A DNA stretch of 15,655 bases from NCBI GenBank assembly GCA_027451565.1, contig DAIDJC010000042.1, positions 1-15,655 on the forward strand, written 5' to 3'. The stretch comes from Limisphaerales bacterium. GTDB taxonomy: Bacteria > Verrucomicrobiota > Verrucomicrobiia > Limisphaerales > UBA11358. Below, piece by piece: positions 14,801 to 15,655 of this stretch. The position numbers were made by a program, and so were the translations under genes. The notes below the pieces were generated by a model. It searched no databases. It saw nothing but the letters and a program-made list of their open reading frames with translations, and was not told the origin of the DNA. Positions within the stretch are counted from its first letter, which is position 1, and the number at the start of each line of letters is the position of its first letter.

Positions 14801-15631
14801 TCATACGGTGTTGTATGCCTGGCCAACCGGCGTCAGGGAGCCATCGTCATTGAACAACGCGCAGGGTCCAAGCGCGCGATCATCCGGTTGGGCTGGGAAC
14901 CATGCGTACCTACTTATGAAATCACAGCGATCCAGACGCGGGAGTGCCTCCTGAATGAATTGGACGATTTGGTCTGGTTGATAACGGTTATCGGCTCTGG
15001 TCTTGGCATTCCAGTCGCCCACCGCAAATTCGGTAAGCCATAGTGGCAATTGAAAAGTGTCATGCACCTTTGCCAAGTGGTTCATCAAATGATCCACGTC
15101 CAAATCACCGTACGAATGGACGGTCATGAAATCAACGCGCAACTGTCTTTCCTTGACACCTTTCATGAAGCTTTTAATCCAGTCGCCATCCACGCTGGCG
15201 CAGCCGGGGGCTCCCAGGGGCAATCCTAGTTGCATCAGGCCGGGCCATAGTTCCAATGCCTGGTCCACGGTAAGGCTCGATTGTTCGGCGCGATCTGGTT
15301 CATTGAAACCCAATAATTCCCTGGATCCCTGTTGCTTCAGAATCCCTGGAATGGCGGCCATCATCTCCACACCGGTCCGACCCCAGATCATGGGCACAAA
15401 CTCGATTCCATCGGGAACGGACTGCGGCGCCTTTGGCCCCCATGTATAAAACCATTGGGCCCCGCTTTGTTGGAGTTTTTTGCGCCATGGACCGTCAGAC
15501 CTGATTCCCAGTCCCAAACCACGCTTGGGGCGGGAGGGGGCGTTTGATGCGACCGGCCCGGCCAGGCTTCCAGCCCCAATCAGTCCCGCTGACGCGGTGA
15601 GGCTCAGTTGAATGAATTTTCTTCGATTCAT
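14801..15631 (-). CDS. GH128/Asl1-like glycosyl hydrolase, paralogue B
   Basis: A 276-residue paralogue of the neighbouring gene, same length and same register throughout. The leader is MNRRKFIQLSLTASAGLIG, twin-arginine-like; residue 22 is Ser, not Cys, so this copy cannot be lipid-anchored there. Likely catalytic residues are conserved: Glu111 in LLGFNEPD and Glu201 in LWLTEFAVGDW, with WFYTWGPKAPQ, VHSYGDLDV and RYAWFPAQPD also kept. Divergence is concentrated in the leader linker (about 23-33), residues 41-56 and 86-99. The bases around the start (CCATCATGAATCG) are the same in both copies, consistent with tandem duplication. Only 24 bases upstream are in the window, so the promoter is not visible. 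Family known for beta-1,3-glucanases; the substrate here is inferred. Confidence 0.87.
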   Translation of the reverse strand: MNRRKFIQLSLTASAGLIGAGSLAGPVASNAPSRPKRGLGLGIRSDGPWRKKLQQSGAQWFYTWGPKAPQSVPDGIEFVPMIWGRTGVEMMAAIPGILKQQGSRELLGFNEPDRAEQSSLTVDQALELWPGLMQLGLPLGAPGCASVDGDWIKSFMKGVKERQLRVDFMTVHSYGDLDVDHLMNHLAKVHDTFQLPLWLTEFAVGDWNAKTRADNRYQPDQIVQFIQEALPRLDRCDFISRYAWFPAQPDDRALGPCALFNDDGSLTPVGQAYNTV

Positions 15632-15655
15632 GATGGGTAAATTAAATTCCTAATG

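Noticed and set aside
1..15655. CRISPR arrays, tRNA or rRNA genes, prophage genes
   Set aside because: No regularly spaced repeats, cloverleaf-like sequences, rRNA motifs or phage structural genes were seen on either strand.

Overview
This 15.7 kb window looks like chromosomal DNA from a GC-rich, polysaccharide-degrading bacterium, most probably a verrucomicrobium. The reasons are the many secreted carbohydrate-active enzymes, an arylsulfatase with a twin-arginine leader, a decayed FGE-like domain of a type abundant in that phylum, a glycosidase ending in a short tryptophan- and arginine-containing tail that stops just after FYRL, and starts that mostly lack Shine-Dalgarno sequences. The phylum is inferred from gene style; no rRNA or marker gene is present.

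Layout. (1) Bases 1-1762: 3' part of a GH92 alpha-mannosidase gene, followed by a structured intergenic stretch ending in a terminator-like hairpin. (2) 2202-2972: a membrane-anchored Mrr-like nuclease-fold protein with an altered catalytic motif. (3) 3245-7422: a VOC ring-cleavage dioxygenase-like gene, a palindrome, then marR, FUSC (aaeB-like), DUF1656 (aaeX-like) and HlyD (aaeA-like), the last four joined by ATGA overlaps. This is a regulated efflux operon, probably for aromatic acids. (4) 7524-7763: a twin CDGSH iron-sulfur protein. (5) 7844-9531: accessory and decayed DNA with a strong hairpin, a small basic hypothetical ORF, a transposase relic and a broken FGE-like gene. (6) 9539-11332: a secreted clan-A glycoside hydrolase in less GC-rich DNA. 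(7) 11528-15631, all on the minus strand: a Cys-type sulfatase and two tandem GH128/Asl1-like glucanase paralogues, separated by a 248-bp element with 16-bp perfect terminal inverted repeats and a nested palindrome.

How it fits together. The two flanks are carbohydrate-utilisation genes: mannosidase on the left; clan-A glycosidase, sulfatase and beta-glucanase-like proteins on the right. They suggest digestion of complex, partly sulfated glycans. The central block reads as an aromatic or quinone stress module: a MarR sensor, a candidate ring-cleavage enzyme, and an AaeAB-type pump. The most interesting unexplained item is the nested inverted-repeat element at 14437-14684. The next are the composite VOC-MarR-Aae module and the substituted, membrane-tethered Mrr-like protein.
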